64,000 nt of DNA from Isoetes taiwanensis. Its lineage: Eukaryota > Streptophyta > Lycopodiopsida > Isoetales > Isoetaceae. Position numbers and translations under genes: made by a program. The DNA is taken from the NCBI GenBank assembly GCA_021234155.1, contig JAJEKV010000050.1, positions 8,107,700 through 8,171,699 of the forward strand, read 5' to 3'. The notes below the pieces were generated by a model that was not told the DNA's origin, did not search any database, and worked only from the letters and a program-made list of their open reading frames with translations. Of this stretch, positions 33,551 to 44,160 are shown one piece after another (positions within the stretch are counted from its first letter, which is position 1; each line of letters begins with the position of its first letter).

Positions 33551-33865
33551 CATGCATTTGGTATAGAAGACCAAATGCATGCTGATGAATGCATTCTCAA
33601 CATGCTTTGAAGTTAAAATAAAAACTACACCTTGAGGATCCATGGCGCCATTAGCACCCGCAGCACCAAAAAAATAAAAAAAAAAAAAATGTTTGATGCA
33701 TATTGAGGATGCAAATGGCATGCATCCTTAGCATGGTCTGCTTTACCAAATGCACGTTGAGGAATACAAACGGTGCCATGGCATCATTTGCATTCACTAA
33801 CATGCATTTGGTCTGCAATATCAAATGCATGCTGAGGATGCAAATGGCGGCGTGCTTAGAAATGG
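33551..33865. repeat. Cluster of diverged CATGCATTTGG repeats
   Basis: CATGCATTTGGT (33552-33563) and ACCAAATGCATG shortly after form a perfect 12-bp inverted repeat. Phrases such as GCATTGAGGATGCAAATGGC, CATGCATTTGGTCTGC and CAAATGCATGCTGAGGATGC recur through the stretch. There is no coding signature. Confidence 0.55.
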
Positions 33866-35837
33866 CACCCTAGGTTAAGTGCTTCTTCACTTAGCATCAG
33901 ATCACGCAGATCATTCAATCATCATACATATTTTGTTTTTTCTCGCCCATGTTCTGTTTGGATCCTTTGTCTGCGTTCCGGGGCTCATAGGTGATGCAAT
34001 GCTGCTTCCTATGCGTGCTTCAAGCTCCTTCAAGGATCTTTATCGGCATTTCAACTCGATTTTGTTTTTGTTTTTCGGCCGGAGTTTCTGGATCTGATCC
34101 TGCCTGTGCTAATTCGTCTAGTGCCAGGTAAGTGTCGCTAAGGGCATTTTTCCTTTCCTTCCCAGGCACTCAAGCTAGGCGCCCAATTCCTTTGCAATAG
34201 TCGGCTACCTCAGCCTTTCTCCCTGTCTGCCAGACCCTATACTAGAAGCTACTTACAGATCTTGCCAGTTCATTCGGACAAACATTCCTGCCTTTTGCTG
34301 ATCCACTTATATCCAACAAATTAGGATATGCTCCTGCCACGTCACCTTTTCATAGAAAAATCGCTATGAACTTAAATACCATATCCTATGCTTGTTAGCG
34401 AGTGCTGGCTGACTGCTCCCGACAATTTCTAACATATTTGCGTCCTTCTCTTTAGAGTGATTGTAGGTTCGTGGAATAATGTCTTACGCAATAGCTTGAT
34501 TGTGTGGTGTTTTTAACACCGTGGATCCACAAAGCCATTGTTTTGAGATATGTGATGTTTACAATTTATTTAGGATTTTAGGGATGCATTTACTTTCAAC
34601 ATATGGGGTAATAAAAAATTTGAATTATATTTCAATACAGTGCATTCTTTGCAAGGGTAAATTGTTTATGACATATAGAATTTATCTCGTCATTTGTGGC
34701 ACTCTGATCCAGTAGATGATGCTATCATTGATTTCTTATCTACTGAATCCTTTTGGCTAGCTTCTTCAGTTTTGTTTAGATACATGCATGTGGTTTTTTT
34801 TTTTTTTGGCTATTTATCTTTAAGTTTTGAATTTTCTATTCTGATTTGGCATAGCCTCGTCTTGTATGATTGTAGGAGAGTCTTGGAATGCTCGTTCTGC
34901 ATTATGCCTTTGAAATATGTAGCATAATAACAGGGGGTTTTCTTTGTCTTTTTGTACGCTTTTCACAAAGGTTTTCCTAAGATTTCATGGCGTATTCGAA
35001 TGGATGTACTAATGCGTACATCTAGAGTGCACCATTTCTTAATCGTTGATTTAGCTTTTTTTTTTCAATGGTCCAACATCCAAGGGCTCACAACAAAAGC
35101 CCTCTTTTTATTTTAGGGGCTGAACATGCAAGCCTCGTGGATAGCATTTTAGGGCACGAAACAGGGCTTGCAAATCTGCAACAACAGGGATTAGCAAGAT
35201 AAGATTATGTTGTCGAGATTAATGAAGAGATTAATGAAGCGGCTGTTAGTATTTCTATAGAATGGTCGCAGATTAGTAACCGGAAATGGTTATTTAAGGT
35301 CTATAATTGAGGCTTTTTACCATAAATTTTTTAACAAAATCCAATTCTTCTCCAGTTTCTTGGCTATGGCGGGCTAGGCAGCTATGGCTATGGCATGTGG
35401 AAGCTTCAGAATAGCAGAGGCATGAAGTATTGAAGCTACATATTTTAGGGTTCGCTGGTCGCAGTTTAGGGCTCGCTGGTTGCTGGTTGTTGCTACATGT
35501 TAGTGTGCCCCGGTTGGACGAAATCAAAGACCTGTGCAACTATTGCCTTTTGGCCAATTTTTAGGTAAGGTTATGTCGCCCCAATCAGAGAGTAGAGGAG
35601 ATCACAGCAGAGATAGTTCCATAGGGAAGCTCGGGAATGCCAGAAAGCGGGAAATCTATCTAGGCTATGCTGAGTTTGGTGATTTTTGTTGTGGGTCTTC
35701 CACAAATCACCGGTTTCGTCCACCCGAGAACTATCTTCAGCGGTTTAATACTGCCTCTGTTCTCTAATTTTTGATACCTTGAATTGTTTCTGCAAATTTT
35801 TCCTTCTCTAGGAGCAAAAATATCTTCCCTAATCCGG
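33866..35837. other. Unassigned, with possible lone splice site
   Basis: A strong donor (CAGGTAAGTG) follows an open stretch near 34125, and an open frame at 35534-35767 ends just before the sucrose synthase exon. No family is recognised for either. Confidence 0.35.
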
Positions 35838-36335
35838 ATGACTAGTGGCGGGCCTGTGCTTACCCGCATGACAAGTATGCCAGAGCGAGTTCAGGATTCG
35901 TTGGTTTCCGTCTTATCAAGGTATGAGCCTTTCAAGCTTCAACAGTAGTGTGAAAACCCCCTGTTCCATTCTTTATTTCCTGCCATATGCCACACATCTG
36001 TCTCCCTCCTCCCATTGCATCTCCAGGCCGTCCCACTCAATCTACATTAAGGAAGTTATGCTAGGATCTAAGCTTGTTCTTCACAAAGTTCTAGATCATG
36101 ATCAAACTTCGTTCTTGGGACCCCTCTTTAGAGCCTAACATTGAACCTGGCCAGCTGATACAATTGTTGTACAGGTTTATTGGTAATGGTAGCACAATTC
36201 TTCAGCCATATCATAGCAAAATTCTTTAGCCATATCAGCTAATTGATGGGCTAAACGCTGTAGAAGATGAGGAGACTCGGCAAATGCTCTTAGATGGTGT
36301 GTTTGGTCGGATTCTACAGTCTACTCAGATGGAAT
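35838..36335 (+). pseudogene. Sucrose synthase N-terminal fragment
   Basis: Sucrose synthase interconverts sucrose plus UDP with UDP-glucose and fructose. Exon 1 (35838-35920) encodes MTSGGPVLTRMTSMPERVQD and ends SR before donor GTATGA. Exon 2 starts at 36175 after TACAG, joins in phase, and encodes ILQP, then LNAVEDEETRQMLLDGVFG and RILQSTQ, matching the family pattern ILQ-hQlI-EL-DGaFGe-L-StQ. In exon 2 a ~25-bp stretch is duplicated: one copy reads ATTCTTCAGCCATATCA and the other ATTCTTTAGCCATATCA, so the second introduces a TAG. Exon 1 also seems to lack part of the usual loop. Only about 80 of the family's roughly 800 residues are present and no later exons follow, so this is a dead fragment. 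Confidence 0.72.
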
Positions 36336-37226
36336 TTGTTTGTGGAATTTTTTTAAGAAGATTTGCAAACGTTTGTAGCTTCAATGTAGCTAGTTCAAGA
36401 TTCCTAAATGTTGGTGCTTTTTTTATCCAGGAAGCTAGGTTAGGTTAGCATTGATTGCAGTTGGTGATTTTAGCAACGACTGTAAACCAGAGCACATATT
36501 CAGTTTCATGACTGGGCATGAACAAAATTTGGCAACAAGATAACTCTTTCGCAAGAGCATGATTTATAAACACGGCAGCCCCGTTTTATAGGTTGTGGCA
36601 CAGAATTGCAGCCGTATTGCATTTGAACTTCTAAAATTTGAAGCTCTAAAATTTGAAGCTTTGTTGTTGAAAGCAAATGCAAGGAATGTGCATTTTTGTT
36701 TCTTGTTAACGAACTATCATTCCTTTTCTTGTAAATTGCAGGCTTTATATTGGCTTTTGCACAATGTAGCCTCTATAAGATTTAATGCTCCATTTTTTGC
36801 ATTTTATTTAGAAGCACTATAAATTGAGTCATTTATGTACCAATGATCGAATGGGTTTATTGCTTGATGTTACTCGAGTTCTTTGTGTATGGTCTTACTG
36901 CAGCAGGATTCACATGTCACATTCTGCAATGTGAGTGGCTTGGGTTGTCCAAGGTGTTCTCATGGCTTGCATAACAAAATATTCCATCTTTTTAATTCCA
37001 TGGTATATGTTTCTAGATTGCTACATATAGTTGCAGGACTTAGACTGCTATACATTGTTGCAAGAGAGAGAGGTTGAAGGTTATATAGCATTGTTGCAAG
37101 AGTGAGAGAGGTTGAAGGTTAGAAAGAAAATCATAGGAGTTTTGCATGTTTTACATGTTTTTACATTATGTTTGTTTTTTTTTTTTAGGCCCGAAGGGCC
37201 CAAAAATTTTTTAGTATAACAACCAA
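36336..37226. other. No gene recognised
   Basis: AT-rich. A duplicated TTGCAAGAGWGAGAGAGGTTGAAGG phrase occurs near 37055-37115. Confidence 0.4.
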
Positions 37227-37662
37227 CACATAACTACCATTAACATTAATGAACACAACCATTGGGTCTAATACATTTAAATTAAAATCCCCCTTACACC
37301 CCCTTTGGTTTGGGTGCATATTCACACGGGGGTGATGTAGGGCAGGTGAGAGCCCTTATAATTATGTTTTGCACGTACAAAATCAACACCATATAGTATT
37401 TTGCTTGAAATCTTATAGTATTTTGCAAATCTTGTTATACAGTATAGCAAATTTTGTACTTGCATACCCCACAAACGAGGAACTTTACGTACGGTGTAGA
37501 TTAAGGAATAAGGGATGAATATGCCTATCCAACAGCTCTCGTTGCCCGGAGTCAACCCCCGTGTGAATATGCACCCAAACCAAAGGGGGTGTAAGGGGGA
37601 TTTTAATTTAAATGTATTAGACCCAATGGTTGTGTTCATTAATGTTAATGGTAGTTATGTGT
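37227..37662. mobile_element. Perfect long inverted repeat (MITE/foldback or hairpin-RNA locus)
   Basis: 37227-37332 and 37556-37662 are inverse complements over about 106 bp with no mismatch that I can find, separated by about 223 bp. The outer ends read ACACATAACTACC and its complement. The inner ends contain GGTGCATATTCACACGGGGG. The loop contains a second, weaker pairing (GGGCAGGTGAGAGC with GCTCTCGTTGCCC) and no coding sequence. Directly outside the right arm an extra copy of GTGTGAATATGCACCCCCGTG occurs, i.e. part of the arm again. Perfect arms imply recent formation or gene conversion. Transcripts would fold into a hairpin long enough for small-RNA processing. Confidence 0.85.
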
Positions 37663-37689
37663 GAATATGCACCCCCGTGTGAAACTCCA

Positions 37690-38374
37690 CCTTTTTTAAA
37701 TTATGCATTTGAATTCTCCATGCTTTATATCATCTGGCTTCTATTATTTGGCTTCTATTATGTTTTATATATCTAAGTTTCCTCTTCTTTTTTCCTTCTC
37801 TCCCAATGTTGAAACCACACTTGGACTCGACCTTGGCCTTCATCTTGACCCGTCTTTCTTTGAATCACGACCTGGCTTCGAGTTTTACATTCATCAACTG
37901 CATTTTGTTAGTTGGATCTTTGATAATTGTCGCCTTTTCGCTCTAATCCTATCACGTCAGGCCGCCCTTGGGGACCACACTTTTTAGGTGAATCCATATG
38001 ATTTCCAACAGGCATTTTTTTGGCTCATATATTTTTGGGACCTTGTACGTGGTCATTTTCTTGTTGCATTTGTTTCATTGGCTTGCATTCCTCTTTCTCG
38101 TATCTGTGCTTGCGCTTAACACACGTTACTTTGTTGTCCTTTTTGGAGACCTTGCTCGAAGATCTATCATTATGTTGGCGATTGTCCTTCATCATGTCCC
38201 ATTGAAGCTTATCGAAGTTGCGTCCTATATTCTGGGAAGTGGATGACATGTTATGTTGTTAGGTGGTTTTTTTATTTTTCAGACTCAACACATCTAAGCA
38301 ACATTTAATTAAAGTGGGTCAAATCTCGAAATTTGGGACTCAGACTGAAAATGAGACTCATACTAGAGAATTCA
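37690..38374. other. No gene recognised
   Basis: T-rich and C-rich open frames on the plus strand (37703-37987, 37998-38246) have hydrophobic translations but no family signature. They are probably by-products of base composition. Confidence 0.4.
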
Positions 38375-38705
38375 GACTGAGGGGGAGGGAGAGGGGCACA
38401 CCTCGATAAGGAGAAGGGTAGGAGGAGAAGGAGGGAGGGGCCACAGATTGAAGAGGGGAAAGGGCTAAGTTGGAAGAAGAGGCAGGGGCAGGGAGGGGAG
38501 AGGAGAGAAAAAGGGCAAAGGAGGATGGGGAGGGGATACGTTGGAAGAAGGGGGAGGGAAAGGGGGAGGGGGGGAAGGGGCAAGGGGAGGGGAGGGAAGT
38601 GGCAAGGGAAGGGGATAAGTTGGAAAAATCGTGTGGGGGAGGGAGGGTAGAGAAGAGCAAAAGGCAAAGGAGGAGAGGGAGGGGCAAAGGGGGTAAGAGT
38701 CTCCC
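38375..38705 (+). repeat. ~330-bp purine-rich tract
   Basis: The plus strand is almost wholly G and A (GGGGGAGGGAGAGGGG-type, with few pyrimidines). Phrases such as GATAAGTTGGAA recur (near 38461, 38535, 38612), so it is built from diverged tandem units of about 75 bp. Such mirror-like purine tracts can form triplex structures. It is followed by a very AT-rich stretch (38715-38900). Confidence 0.75.
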
Positions 38706-38914
38706 CCACCCCCTCCAAAATAAAAATAATAATACAATATTCATAATATAAATAAATAAATAAATTACAAATTAATTAATTAGAGGACATATATAAATTA
38801 ATATAATTAGTTTATCAATGTAATTAAATATATAAATTTTAGAGAAACATTTACGAGTCAATATATACAACAATTAATTAATTTAGCCTAGACATTAATT
38901 TAGCCTTAGACCAT

Positions 38915-38936
38915 TTCTCGCCTCGCAAGGCGAGAA
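38915..38936. repeat. Short hairpin TTCTCGCCT/AGGCGAGAA
   Basis: A 9-bp perfect stem with a CGCA loop, at the broken end of the TM9SF fragment. Its sequence is of the same flavour as the hairpins at 41114-41435. Confidence 0.65.
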
Positions 38937-38939
38937 TGT

Positions 38940-39250
38940 GCATGGACTGAAGCCAAGCCGCCATCTGTGGTATGGTGTGCCGATACCATGGCAAAGAGGG
39001 AATCTCCCGGGGGAATTTTGAGGTACGGCAGGGCAGGTGCTTGAAACTCTGCCTTAGTATTGTTTCCTGCAATGCCACCAAGTACTAGCAATGGCGAGGT
39101 AACTAGCATCCAGATGAGAGTGATTACAGCAACGGTTCCAAATGGAAGGGCAGCTGTTGAATTGTAAACTACTGCAGGTGTGTTCAAGAAAGCAAATGTC
39201 AAGAACAAAGGTCCGCAAAATAGGACACCTGTCAGAAGAATGTTCCGGAG
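38940..39250 (-). pseudogene. Transmembrane 9 superfamily (TM9SF/EMP70) fragment
   Basis: TM9SF proteins are nine-span proteins of Golgi and endosomes. The minus strand encodes LLTGVLFCGPLFLTFAFLNT, then YNSTAALPFG, LVTSPLLVLGGIAG and KAEFQAP, a highly conserved stretch covering two membrane spans. A small insertion of about four bases near 39021 then shifts the frame; the family sequence continues one frame over as CRTSKFPREIPSLPWYRHTI and breaks off after PQM. No flanking exons are seen. The fragment covers roughly 85 of about 600-650 residues, so it is a dead piece, either one relocated exon or part of a retrocopy. Confidence 0.8.
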
Positions 39251-39284
39251 GATAGAACAATACAGTTAAAATTTCCACAATCAA

Positions 39285-40300
39285 ATGGTGCTAAGACACA
39301 GAACTCCAGCTTACCCAGTTCACACCAGTTTTCGGATCTTTTATTTGCAGAACTTCGATGTTTTTTTTTGCAGCAGCAGCGGCCGACGAAAATCCCCTGT
39401 TTGTGCTTTTGTGTTTCTACTTATGTTTGTGCTTCCGGCAGAACTTCGATGCGAAACAAGGCGGGCCTTTCATGTTCGATGCCAAAACAGGGGCGGGCCT
39501 TTCATGTTTTGATGCCAAAACAGGGGTGGGTCTTGCATCTTTGTCTGCTTCTTTCCCTGCTTCTTGCTTCCTCATCTGCTTCTTGTTTGATCCATCTACT
39601 TCATGCCTTGTTTCTGCTTGATCTGTCTTCATCTTCTTCTTGCTTTTCTATTTGCTACATTCCCTGTTTCTTAGAGAGCTCATGGATTTACCCTACAGAT
39701 AAAGATAAACGGCAAGATCCGGATCTGGCAGAATAAAGAGAAGAAGAACCGCGTTTGCAGCATCCGACCTTGCCAGATCCGACCTCTCACAGATCCGACT
39801 CTGGCCTTTCTCACAGATCCGACCTTGCCATCATTCACACAGATCCGACCTCTCACAGATCCGACTCTGGCCCCGATCAGAAATCTTCAATCTGCTTTCT
39901 TCAAAAATCTTCCTTTTTATTGCTTTCTTGTGCAGTCCTGGCCCTGCTGATCCGGCATTGGGCGGCTTAGCCCTCCATATCCGGTGCAAGCTAGGATTTG
40001 GCCCTTTATTAAGGGCTATCTTTATCTCTTTAGGATTCGGCCTGCTTTCTTCAAATATCTTCCTTTTTATTTTTTCCTGTGCTGTCCTGGCCCTACAAAT
40101 TCGGCCCTGTGCGTCTAATCCTCAAGTTCCGGATGCAGGCCAGCCTCGGCAATTTCGCTTGGCAGCAACACATTCGGCCCTTTCTTTTCTTGAAAAGAAC
40201 CGAAATGGGGCGCTCATATATTTTGTTATTGGCAGCATTGATGATGGGTTTGGCGAATCCGGGCTTTGCACAGCATCAAAATAGCATGTGTTAGTGCCGG
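39285..40300 (+). repeat. Low-complexity region with short tandem repeats
   Basis: TTCATGT-TTCGATGCCAAAACAGGG is repeated near 39465-39535. CAGATCCGAC(CTT/CTC/TCT) units are repeated about seven times at 39765-39875. TTCTTCAAA-ATCTTCCTTTTTATT is repeated near 39900 and 40050. The open frames here follow these repeats and match no family. Confidence 0.5.
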
Positions 40301-40394
40301 AAATAGCTTCGAAAAGGAGTAAAGAGAGGCTGCCATCGCTATAGCCGGGTCTTCAGCAGGGGATTAGAGCCATCGTGGGAAAGAGCAGGACCAA

Positions 40395-40540
40395 AAGGTA
40401 TGTACCAAATTCAAATTTCGAAAATGAGGGGTAAAAAAAGCGGGGTAGAGTAAAAAGAACAATAAATATGTACCAAATTCAAATTTCGATAATGAGGGGA
40501 AAAAAAAGCGGGTAGAGTAAAAAGAACAATAAAGAGTTAA
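40395..40540 (+). repeat. ~72-bp tandem duplication
   Basis: Two successive copies of a unit with TGTACCAAATTCAAATTTCG, AATGAGGGG and GTAGAGTAAAAAGAACAATA. The second has small indels. Confidence 0.75.
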
Positions 40541-40679
40541 AAAAGAAATAGAGGATTTGTTTGTTTGAAGCTTTACATTTTCGCAAGTTATAGTCATATT
40601 TGGCAAGTTTTATTTGGCAAGTTTTATGCATTCTTTCAAGCATTCTTTGTATGCTCGTTTAAAGTTTGTGATGGTCTAT

Positions 40680-41030
40680 TTTTTCATAGAAAATATATAA
40701 GGAGTGTATTTTTTTCATAGAAAATACATAGGATATTGTGTTTATTGAAAAATACATAGTATATAGGATATTGTGCTTATTAATAAATACATAGTATATA
40801 GTGTCCCATTTAAGAAAGCTTCCCATTTTGTAGTCACATAGGATATTGTGCTTATTAGAAATTAGAAAATACATAGTATATAGCGTCCCATTTAAAAAAG
40901 CTATCTTTGAAAAAAGCTATGGGTAAATATTGACATATTAAAAAGGGGAGAGCGTCTATTTTTTGTATTACTATACATAGAAAGTGCATAGGATATGGTG
41001 TACATTAGAAAATATATAGAATATGGTCCA
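40680..41030 (+). repeat. Diverged repeats of CATAGAAAATACATAGGATAT
   Basis: Phrases such as CATAGGATATTGTG, GAAAATACATAGTATATAG and GTCCCATTTAA recur four to six times at irregular spacing. No coding sequence. Confidence 0.6.
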
Positions 41031-41099
41031 ATTAGTCATGATTTGTGCTCCATACTATTGGAGATAGAAACTCAGAACTAGCCCCCAGACTTGCTTTTT

Positions 41100-41440
41100 T
41101 CATTCTCAGCTGCCTTTCTCGACTCACGAGTCGAGAAAGACCCTCAGACTTTTTTTTTTCTAAGTCGCCTTTTCGACTCGCCCGAGTTTTGTGTTTTTCA
41201 CTTTGAAGGACCTCAAAACTGCGTTTTTCACTCTGAGAGGCTCTTTCTCGACTTCGAAGTGAGAAAGGGCCTCAAACCGCGTTTTTAAGCTTTGAGCTGC
41301 CTTTTCGACTCAAGGCCTTCCCGACCCCCAAAACGGCGTTTTAAGCTTTTGGTTGCCTTTTCGACTCGGAGTCGAGAAAGGCCTTTGTGTTTTTCCCTCG
41401 AAGGCTGCCTTTCGACTCACGAAGTCGAGAAAGGCTCTCA
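41100..41440 (+). repeat. Array of CTTTCTCGACTC/GAGTCGAGAAAG hairpins
   Basis: Five or six related palindromes occur in 340 bp. 41114-41139 is perfect (CTTTCTCGACTC, AC loop, GAGTCGAGAAAG). 41241-41269, 41355-41382 and 41407-41435 are near-perfect, with one-base bulges; half-copies (CCTTTTCGACTC) lie near 41170 and 41293. Between them, CTCAAAAC-GCGTTTTTCACT and AAACGGCGTTTTAAGCTTT phrases recur, so the whole unit of about 60-115 bp is tandem. The plus strand stays mostly open across the units (peptides such as CLFDS and VEKG), though I would not call it a gene. Confidence 0.7.
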
Positions 41441-42924
41441 GGCCTGTCAGGCCATTATTTTCAAAAATGGCCCTAAGAACTGTGTTTTATTTTATTTTTT
41501 TTGCCTGTAGCATCACTTGACTAACTTGATTTTGTCTTTTGCAGTCCTTAGCTCGACCAGGTAGTACATGCTTGGGAGCAATGAAAAGACCAGTTCATTG
41601 AAGAAAGGTGCCGAGAAGAGGGTGGTGACATCAGTTGGACATACAAGCACGTGGCCCATGAAGGAACTCCTCATACAAATTTCTATCGTCTGTAAGTTGC
41701 TCCGTGACTTGGAGAGAGCTCCACGCGCCCTTTGCACTAGGTGGTTCATGTGTGAAGAGGGTGTAATCATTGTGCCCATACGACCACTATAGTCTCTTCA
41801 CCCACGGTAATATATATTGTAATTAGCCCATTTATAAATATAAGATATCTCAAAACTAGTATTTTTTGGTGATTAAGTAAACAATTTGCTTAATTTTTTG
41901 TTGGAATTTGTGATCTCTTGTCTACCCACCTAAGAAAATAGAGCCAAAATGTTCAACTAAGAATCTTTTTCAACTAGAACTTTGGTTTCAATCTGTAACG
42001 AAATTCCTATGTTTGAGTTGCATTGTTCTTGTTCTCGACTCGCTATCCTAGAAAACTGGAAGAAAACTTGGATGCACAATAACAGACAAAAATTCGAATT
42101 ATGGACAGTTTTTGGGTCGGGGTGCTCCTTTTTGTGTAAAATAACAGGGTTCCGAAAAAAAGTGGGAATGGAATGAGACCCACTTTAATTAAATAAGGCT
42201 TATCTTTTCTTGCTTATACAACACCAATTTTACATATTTGGGTGATTCTTTGCTTAGGTTCCCTCCACTTTGTTCTATTCGCAGTCGGCTACACTTTCCG
42301 TGCATAGCTTTACTTACAATATGTCACTATAGTCATTTTGTTTTCATTTCATTTCACATGTCCATTATCTCTTTTGCTTTATTATTGTAGACCATATATC
42401 TGTACGGCACTAGCAATACTAACGATACATCATTTTACGTAGTCATTTCACTTGTCCTTTTCTTTTCTCATTCTACCATATGGCTAACCTTCTGGTACTC
42501 AACTGGGACCCTAGACTATTGACCATTTCCTCTTTTCCCTTGGCCATAACCTCACCTTGACTTCGGCCTCACATTTGACCTAAACTTTATGCATAGCCAT
42601 CTTACTTTTCTTCAAACTTAAGCCTCTTTTTTGTTTGATCCACGATGAGAGTCAACTTTAACCTCTCTTCTTGACCTTCCTCTTGATTTGTGGTGATATG
42701 TCTGCCACATCTACCTCAACCTCCTCCCTTATTTTTTAACTGTACTATTCATATTGCAGTATCTATTCATGGCTCTAGGCATGTGGTATTATTTTCCTTA
42801 TGTCATCTCATTTAACACTGTCATTTCTCTTTTATTCCACATTTCCATATTGTTTTCAAAATGCGTTGCATTGCATTATTTGTCACAAACACGTCCGATT
42901 TGGCGCCTTGTAGTTTGGCATCGT
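41441..42924. other. No gene recognised
   Basis: A 74-codon frame at 41568-41792 and shorter ones lack domains. 42480-42710 contains repeated CTTGACC/CCTC phrases only. Confidence 0.4.
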
Positions 42925-43135
42925 GTAACATGACACGTGGCTCAAACATACCACATAGGCTCAAACATGCCGCCCAGGCTCAAACATGACATGTGGGACA
43001 AACATGCCACCTAGGCTCAAGCATTACTCCTAGAGTCGAACATGCTCTAAGGTCACAAAAACATGCCATCTAGGCCAAACATGACATGTGGATCAAACAT
43101 GCCACCCAGACTCAAGCTTGATACATGGCTCAAAT
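42925..43135 (+). repeat. CAAACATGCC minisatellite, short block
   Basis: About 11 units of 17-19 bp of the kind CTCAAACATGCCACCTAGG or CTCAAACATGACACGTGG. It is the first, isolated block of the minisatellite that dominates 45.5-53.9 kb. Confidence 0.85.
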
Positions 43136-43274
43136 ATGTAGCAAAATAACAGGGGGTTCTAGGGGGATTTGATATGGATGTAAAAATAACAATTCCTAAA
43201 ACGATAGATCATATGTCCCTAAAACATCGAATAGGTTGTTATAAAAAAAAGTATAGATTTAAGATAAAAAATAA

Positions 43275-43450
43275 TCGCATTAGCTCACTGGGTATATTGG
43301 CTAAAGTAGTCTTAGTTAGGATATTGAATTATTTTGGTAGAGGTTCAAGCTCCTGTATTTCATCTTCTAATATCTTAGGCAAAGTCGTATAGAGGTTTGA
43401 TATTCCCTCAAAACCTTAGGCGAAATCGTATTTTATATTTCAAAATCATA
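43275..43450 (+). repeat. tRNA-like sequence (candidate SINE head)
   Basis: TAGCTCACTGG (43281-43291) fits the A box TRGCNNARYNGG and GGTTCAAGCTCC (43342-43353) is close to the B box. The ~50-bp spacing is right for a tRNA or tRNA-derived SINE. The segment does not fold as a complete tRNA by eye (no clear acceptor stem), so a SINE head or a tRNA relic is more likely than a functional tRNA. Confidence 0.45.
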
Positions 43451-43599
43451 GGCGCCTCCAATCATAAATGACTATAAGCAAAATGAAAGGTGCCCAGGGG
43501 CCCCAACATACGATCTGGGTCATAGGATTGACGAATCCGACGACTCTAGTAGTCCAGGGTGCACCTCGTTTAGATACGCTCAAGAAGACAAGGGGCCAA

Positions 43600-44160
43600 T
43601 ATTTCTCATGGACCAACACTGCATATCCCATGAAAAATAATTTCTCCTATTTGCACTGCCATGTTGTATCCCTTGTCAATATTTCACCTTTTTTCAATGC
43701 ATATTTTTTTATTTATGCATTTTTTTTGCATTTATGCTTCGCAAATTTGTAGTTAATGCATCGTATGAAATTAAATTCTGATCAGTTGGTTTCCTAAGTC
43801 ATCGTTATCATACGAGGCAATTTTTGGAATTTCTAGATAAGGTTTAGATCAAGGAATTGTCATTAGAACCTTCAGGGTAGCCTGTTGTTGGGCAGCCGAG
43901 CTGCCACCCTTCCCCAGAACAAACAGGGCCAGGATTTTGCAGGGCCGCCTCATCAAAGGGGGAGTTCAAAGCCCAGGAGATGGGCCTTATAAAAGTTCGG
44001 GCGACCTTTCTGGCGGTGCTTCCGGGGGCTCTTGGAGCTCTCGGGCCCCATATCCGACTATTGAATCCTCTGTTCAAGGACCCCGCCTCGAGCAGGTCCA
44101 ATAAAATTTAAAATCGGTCTGCGATAACTTACCAAACCGCGAAGCGTCCTGCTGGCGAGC
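43600..44160 (+). repeat. Dispersed repeat block, copy 1
   Basis: It matches 60990-61580 in the same orientation. Common landmarks are CAACACTGCATATCCCA, CATTTATGCTTCG, TTGTTGGGCAGCCGAGCTG, TTTGCAGGGC-GCCTCA and AAACCGCGAAGCGTCCT. Both copies lie next to the CAAACATGCC minisatellite. TATAAAA-like motifs (43989) and the position of copy 2 before a LINE ORF1 suggest a promoter region, LINE 5' UTR or LTR. Not decided. Confidence 0.65.

Noticed and set aside
38305-38744. Proline/leucine-rich open frames on the minus strand (90-137 codons, three overlapping)
   Set aside because: They are translations of the purine tract in all frames and contain no domain. Lack of T/A prevents stop codons.
43281-43353. 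Functional tRNA gene
   Set aside because: A- and B-box-like motifs are present, but no acceptor stem or complete cloverleaf could be drawn by eye and no TTTT terminator sits at the expected place.
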